In this document: piece after piece, positions 60,920 through 64,000 of the stretch | Position numbering within the stretch: position 1 is the stretch's first letter | Layout of the letters: every line of letters begins with the position of its first letter | The notes under the pieces: generated by a model | Databases searched by the model: none | The model's input: only the letters and a program-made list of their open reading frames with translations | What the model was told of the DNA's origin: nothing | Source: Ascidiaceihabitans sp029251465 | Lineage (GTDB): Bacteria; Pseudomonadota; Alphaproteobacteria; Rhodobacterales; Rhodobacteraceae | NCBI RefSeq assembly: GCF_042932805.1 | Contig: NZ_CP170633.1 | Location: 1,116,001-1,180,000, forward strand | Length of the DNA stretch: 64,000 nucleotides | Direction: 5' to 3' | Program-made: the position numbers and the translations under genes

Positions 60920-60950
60920 GAATTATGGTGCGTCATGCCCACGTTCAAGG
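60920..60950 (-). promoter_or_regulatory. Candidate promoter of the small RNA
   Basis: On the minus strand CCTTGAAC is followed after 17 bases by TAATTC. The same bases fit a heat-shock (RpoH) type promoter: CTTGAA, 13 bases, CACCATAAT. Transcription would start around 60913-60915, just at the base of the first hairpin. Sequence match only. Confidence 0.45.
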
Positions 60951-61010
60951 CGCAATCTGCCGCAGGCTTAGCATGTCCGCTATGCGTTTTTTGCATAGCT
61001 GGTAAGAAAA

Positions 61011-61916
61011 TCAGATTTTCTCTTGTTCTCTCAATTGCTTACGGTACGCGATGATCTCGTCTTGGACAAAGTCACGGAAGGCGGCGATACGCTTGGATTG
61101 CCGTAATTCTTCTGGATATGCCAAAAATACAGGCACTTCTGACGATTCAATTTCTGGCATAACTCGAATGAGGTCCGGAAAATCCTGCGTCACGTAATCC
61201 GGCAGAATGCCGATTCCCAGATCATGCAGCACCCCTTGCAACACACCAAAGTAGTTATTGACCGTTAACGTTGATTTCACACTGTAGGCCATCAGCTCCT
61301 GAACTAGGCTGGCGCTGGCCCCGACTTGGGCAGAGTCGGTGTTCTGACAAATCAGGCGGTGGTCGACCAAATCTTCGGGACCTTGGGGAAAAGGATGCCC
61401 CTCCAGGTATTTTGGCGTCGCATAGGCGCGCATCCGCACCGACATCAACCGCTTGCGGATCAGGTCGGCTTGGGAGGGTTCTTTCATGCGGATGGCTACA
61501 TCGGCCTCGCGCATGGGCAGGTCCAGCACTTTTTCCTCGAGCATCAGATCGACGCGCAGGTCGGGGTATTTTTCGTACAGCTTGGGCAGGCGCGGGGCCA
61601 GCCATAGCGTTCCAAAACCGGTCGTGGTGGTGACCCGCAGATCGCCGAACACTTCTTCTTCGCTGTCACGAATGCGCGCGCTGGCAGTGTCCAGACGCTT
61701 GGTCATGGCAGAGGTTGCGTCAAACAACAGCTCGCCTTGTTCGGTCAGGATCAGACCGCGCGCATGGCGGTGAAACAGCGTCGCGTTCAGGGATTCTTCG
61801 AGCGCGCGCACCTGACGGCTGACAGCAGATTGTGACAGGTTCAGCTTGTCACCGGCATGGGTCAAACTGCCCGCATCGGCGACGGCGTGAAAAATTCTAA
61901 GTTTGTCCCAGTCCAT
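61011..61916 (-). CDS. LysR-family transcriptional regulator
   Basis: A 301-residue regulator: N-terminal winged helix (LRIFHAVADAGSLTHAGDKL, then LSQSAVSRQVRALEESLNA) and a substrate-binding effector domain (GDLRVTTTTGFGTLWLAPRL onward). The ATG at 61916 (MDWDKLRIFHAV) gives the standard N-terminus; an in-frame start at 61973 adds 19 residues. It is divergent from the indolepyruvate oxidoreductase gene, with a T-N11-A palindrome in between, so it probably regulates that gene. Confidence 0.9.
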   Translation of the reverse strand: MDWDKLRIFHAVADAGSLTHAGDKLNLSQSAVSRQVRALEESLNATLFHRHARGLILTEQGELLFDATSAMTKRLDTASARIRDSEEEVFGDLRVTTTTGFGTLWLAPRLPKLYEKYPDLRVDLMLEEKVLDLPMREADVAIRMKEPSQADLIRKRLMSVRMRAYATPKYLEGHPFPQGPEDLVDHRLICQNTDSAQVGASASLVQELMAYSVKSTLTVNNYFGVLQGVLHDLGIGILPDYVTQDFPDLIRVMPEIESSEVPVFLAYPEELRQSKRIAAFRDFVQDEIIAYRKQLREQEKI

Positions 61917-62036
61917 GCTGCTGTCTCTCTTTACCCATGCCACGCTGTATATTCGTCCCGCGTATATAGCCAAAAAGGGCCCGATACACAGGGGGAGAAG
62001 CGCCGTTTTTTGACCAGAGGCGAAAAAAATCTATAC

Positions 62037-62055
62037 AGGTCAATAATTGTGACCT
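62037..62055. promoter_or_regulatory. Palindrome of LysR-box type between the LysR gene and the oxidoreductase gene
   Basis: AGGTCA, seven bases, TGACCT. Its inner bases satisfy the LysR consensus T-N11-A (T62040, A62052). It lies 51 bases before the oxidoreductase ATG and about 120 bases before the divergent regulator start, the usual place for a LysR target. Confidence 0.55.
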
Positions 62056-62106
62056 AATATCGAGTAAATAATATGCAAGACTGATCCGATGCTGGGGAGC
62101 CCACAG

Positions 62107-64000
62107 ATGAGCACGCAAAAGATTTCGCTAAATGACCGCTATGACCTGACCAAAAGCCCGGTGCTGTTAAACGGCACGCAGGCGTTGGTGCGCATGACCA
62201 TGATGCAAAAGGCCCGCGATAAAGCGGCGGGTTTGAACACGGCAGGGCTGGTGACGGGCTATCGCGGATCGCCTTTGGGTGCCGTCGACATGCAGATGCA
62301 GCGCGCGGAAAAGCAGTTGGTGCAAAGCGATGTGACGTTTCAATCCGGTCTGAACGAAGACCTTGCCGCCACTGCGATTTGGGGGGCCCAGCAGGCCGAG
62401 CTGCGCGGTGAGGGCAAATACGACGGTGTCTTTGGTCTGTGGTACGGCAAGGGGCCGGGCGTGGACCGGTCCGGCGATGTGATGCGTCACGCCAATATGG
62501 CCGGCACGTCTGTGAATGGCGGCGTGCTGATGGCGATGGGGGATGACCACACGGGCGAATCCTCGACCGTGCTGCACCAATCCGAATTTGCGATGATCGA
62601 CAGCTACATGCCGGTGGTCAGCCCCGCGGGGGTCCAAGAGGTGATGGATTACGGGCTGTACGGCTGGGCCTTGTCCCGGTTCGCGGGTGTCTGGGTCGGC
62701 CTGAAAACGATGAAAGACACGGTCGAGGTCACGTCGGTCGTCGACGGTGATCCGCATCGTTTGTCGTTTGTGATGCCTGAATTTGACATGCCAGACGGTG
62801 GGTTGAACATCCGTTTGGTCGATGACCGCGTCGATCAAGAGGCCCGTTTGCTGAATTACAAACGCCATGCTGCCGAGGCGTTCAGCCATGCCAACAAGAT
62901 GGACAAGCGGATGTGGGGCAAGGCCGGTGCCAAGATAGGCTTTGTGGCGGCGGGCAAGAACTGGCTAGACCTGATCCACGCGATGTCCTTGCTGAACATT
63001 GACGCGACCGAGGCCGAGCGTCTGGGTGTCACCACCTACAAAGTCGGGCAAACTTGGCCGCTGGACATGCGCGGTTTTAACGACTGGGCAGAGGGGCTCG
63101 ATCTGATTGTCGTGATCGAGGAAAAGCGCAAGCTGATCGAAGTTCAGATCAAAGAAGCGCTGTTTGACAATCGCCAAGGGCGGCGTGTGTACGGTGGCAC
63201 CAAAGATGGCGTCGAATTCTTTACCTCTGGCTGGGCGCTAGATCCGGTTGAGATCGCTGAAAAGCTGGGCCAGGTGTTGTGTGACGAGGGTCGCAATACG
63301 GACGGGATCAAAGCGGGACTGGCGGTGCTGGACGAGGCCCGCCGTTCTGACAACGCCGAGGAAATCGCGGCGCGCCTGCCGTATTTCTGCTCTGGCTGCC
63401 CGCATAATTCTTCCACTGTCGTGCCGGATGGTTCGCGTGCCTATTCCGGCATCGGCTGTCACTTTATGGTGCAATGGATGGACCGCGACACGCTGGGCTT
63501 TACCCACATGGGGGCCGAGGGCGCGAACTGGATCGGCGAGGCACCGTTTTCGAAAACGGGCCACGTATTCCAGAACATCGGGGACGGCACGTACAACCAT
63601 TCTGGCATCCAAGCGATCCGTGCAGCTGTGGCGGCTGGCACCACGATGACCTACAAAATTCTGTACAACGACGCGGTCGCAATGACCGGCGGGCAAAGCC
63701 ATGAGGGCGATTTGCCTGCCGAACGTATCGTCGAAGAATTGACCGCCATGGGCATTAAAAACCTAGCCGTGGTCTATGATGAAAAAGAAGACGTGAACTT
63801 TGCCGCCTTTCCGAAAAGCGTTGAAATTCATGAACGTACCTATTTGCAAACCGTACAAGAGCAGTTTGCAAAGTTGGAGGGTGTCAGCGCGATTGTCTAC
63901 ATCCAGACCTGCGCGGCCGAAAAACGCCGTCGCCGCAAACGCGGGCTGTTTCCGGACCCCGACAAACGCTTGTTCATCAATACAGACGTCTGCGAAGGCT
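62107..64000 (+). CDS. Indolepyruvate ferredoxin oxidoreductase, fused form (partial, 3' end outside window)
   Basis: An open frame of 631 codons from the ATG at 62107 to the window end, with GCTGGGGAG upstream. The N-terminal part is the pyruvate-oxidoreductase-type thiamine-diphosphate enzyme: LVTGYRGSPLGAVD, SGLNEDLAATAIWGAQQ and GLWYGKGPGVDRSGD. The window ends just inside a ferredoxin-like region (INTDVCEG, expected to continue with Cys residues). The family converts arylpyruvates to aryl-acyl-CoA in aromatic amino acid breakdown; the fused proteobacterial form is about 1,150 residues. Probably controlled by the divergent LysR regulator. Confidence 0.9.
   Translation, partial: MSTQKISLNDRYDLTKSPVLLNGTQALVRMTMMQKARDKAAGLNTAGLVTGYRGSPLGAVDMQMQRAEKQLVQSDVTFQSGLNEDLAATAIWGAQQAELRGEGKYDGVFGLWYGKGPGVDRSGDVMRHANMAGTSVNGGVLMAMGDDHTGESSTVLHQSEFAMIDSYMPVVSPAGVQEVMDYGLYGWALSRFAGVWVGLKTMKDTVEVTSVVDGDPHRLSFVMPEFDMPDGGLNIRLVDDRVDQEARLLNYKRHAAEAFSHANKMDKRMWGKAGAKIGFVAAGKNWLDLIHAMSLLNIDATEAERLGVTTYKVGQTWPLDMRGFNDWAEGLDLIVVIEEKRKLIEVQIKEALFDNRQGRRVYGGTKDGVEFFTSGWALDPVEIAEKLGQVLCDEGRNTDGIKAGLAVLDEARRSDNAEEIAARLPYFCSGCPHNSSTVVPDGSRAYSGIGCHFMVQWMDRDTLGFTHMGAEGANWIGEAPFSKTGHVFQNIGDGTYNHSGIQAIRAAVAAGTTMTYKILYNDAVAMTGGQSHEGDLPAERIVEELTAMGIKNLAVVYDEKEDVNFAAFPKSVEIHERTYLQTVQEQFAKLEGVSAIVYIQTCAAEKRRRRKRGLFPDPDKRLFINTDVCEG

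Noticed and set aside
1..64000. tRNA, rRNA, CRISPR arrays, insertion sequences and prophage genes.
   Set aside because: None could be recognised by eye in the intergenic gaps or in the reading frames; a tRNA covariance scan was not possible here.

Overview
The window is chromosomal DNA of an alphaproteobacterium, almost certainly a Rhodobacteraceae (marine Roseobacter-type) bacterium. The reasons are the nuo operon with an extra small gene between nuoI and nuoJ and birA-coaX-rnj behind nuoN, the protein sequences as I recall them from that family, and a fairly GC-rich, densely packed genome. The genus is not resolved (Yoonia/Loktanella/Octadecabacter-like is a guess). I see no rRNA, tRNA, CRISPR array, insertion sequence or prophage, and no gap longer than about 300 bases.

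Layout. 1-8176 (+): the distal half of the respiratory complex I operon (nuoH-I-[CMD-like gene]-J-K-L-M-N), followed by birA, coaX and rnj (8204-11415) and a bidirectional terminator. 11500-17829 (-): a DEAD-box helicase, two tandem GT2-type glycosyltransferases behind prfC, and a Hint-domain protein. 18025-23308 (+): an SDR protein, an AlkC/AlkD-like repair protein, a sodium:solute symporter with an internal exact duplication, a lone ABC ATPase and a Lin0512 gene pair; a WYL regulator faces them. 24172-26692 (+): tatABC plus a DUF815 ATPase. 26704-33260 (-): an NlpD-like lipoprotein, a threonate/hydroxypyruvate-type isomerase and dehydrogenase pair, pcm, surE, an SDR, DUF1801 and DDAH. 33346-46729, mostly (-): DUF2199, purF, [chemoreceptor on +], cvpA, radA, a coiled-coil membrane protein, pqiA-like, mlaF, mlaE, alr, [sterol-desaturase-like protein on +], an exported agmatine-deiminase-like enzyme and dnaB. 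46903-49675 (-): pyrE, pyrC and an alpha/beta-fold protein. 49803-55635 (-): a tightly overlapping operon of glycosyltransferases, a sulfotransferase, a sulfotransferase-like/glycosyltransferase fusion and an FkbM methyltransferase. 55870-58105 (+): a MoxR ATPase and VWA protein pair. 58102-61916: purL (-), a small secreted protein (+), a candidate small RNA (-) and a LysR regulator (-). From 62107 (+): an indolepyruvate ferredoxin oxidoreductase cut by the window end.

How the genes work together. Housekeeping blocks (complex I, purine and pyrimidine synthesis, Tat export, Mla lipid transport, cell-wall alanine racemase and NlpD) are interleaved with accessory genes. Conserved neighbourhoods appear split by inserted genes (cvpA/purF by a chemoreceptor; surE-pcm/nlpD by a sugar-acid pair). 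The accessory material most worth study is: a candidate small RNA at about 60832-60915 whose unpaired stretch copies the 16S rRNA anti-Shine-Dalgarno tail; the glycosyltransferase/sulfotransferase operon, which may make or modify a sulfated surface glycan; the Lin0512 pair, in which one partner has lost the family motif, beside a lone ABC ATPase and a palindrome-controlled WYL regulator; an 18-codon segment copied exactly inside a transporter gene; and a DUF2199 gene whose natural start codon appears to read ATT.
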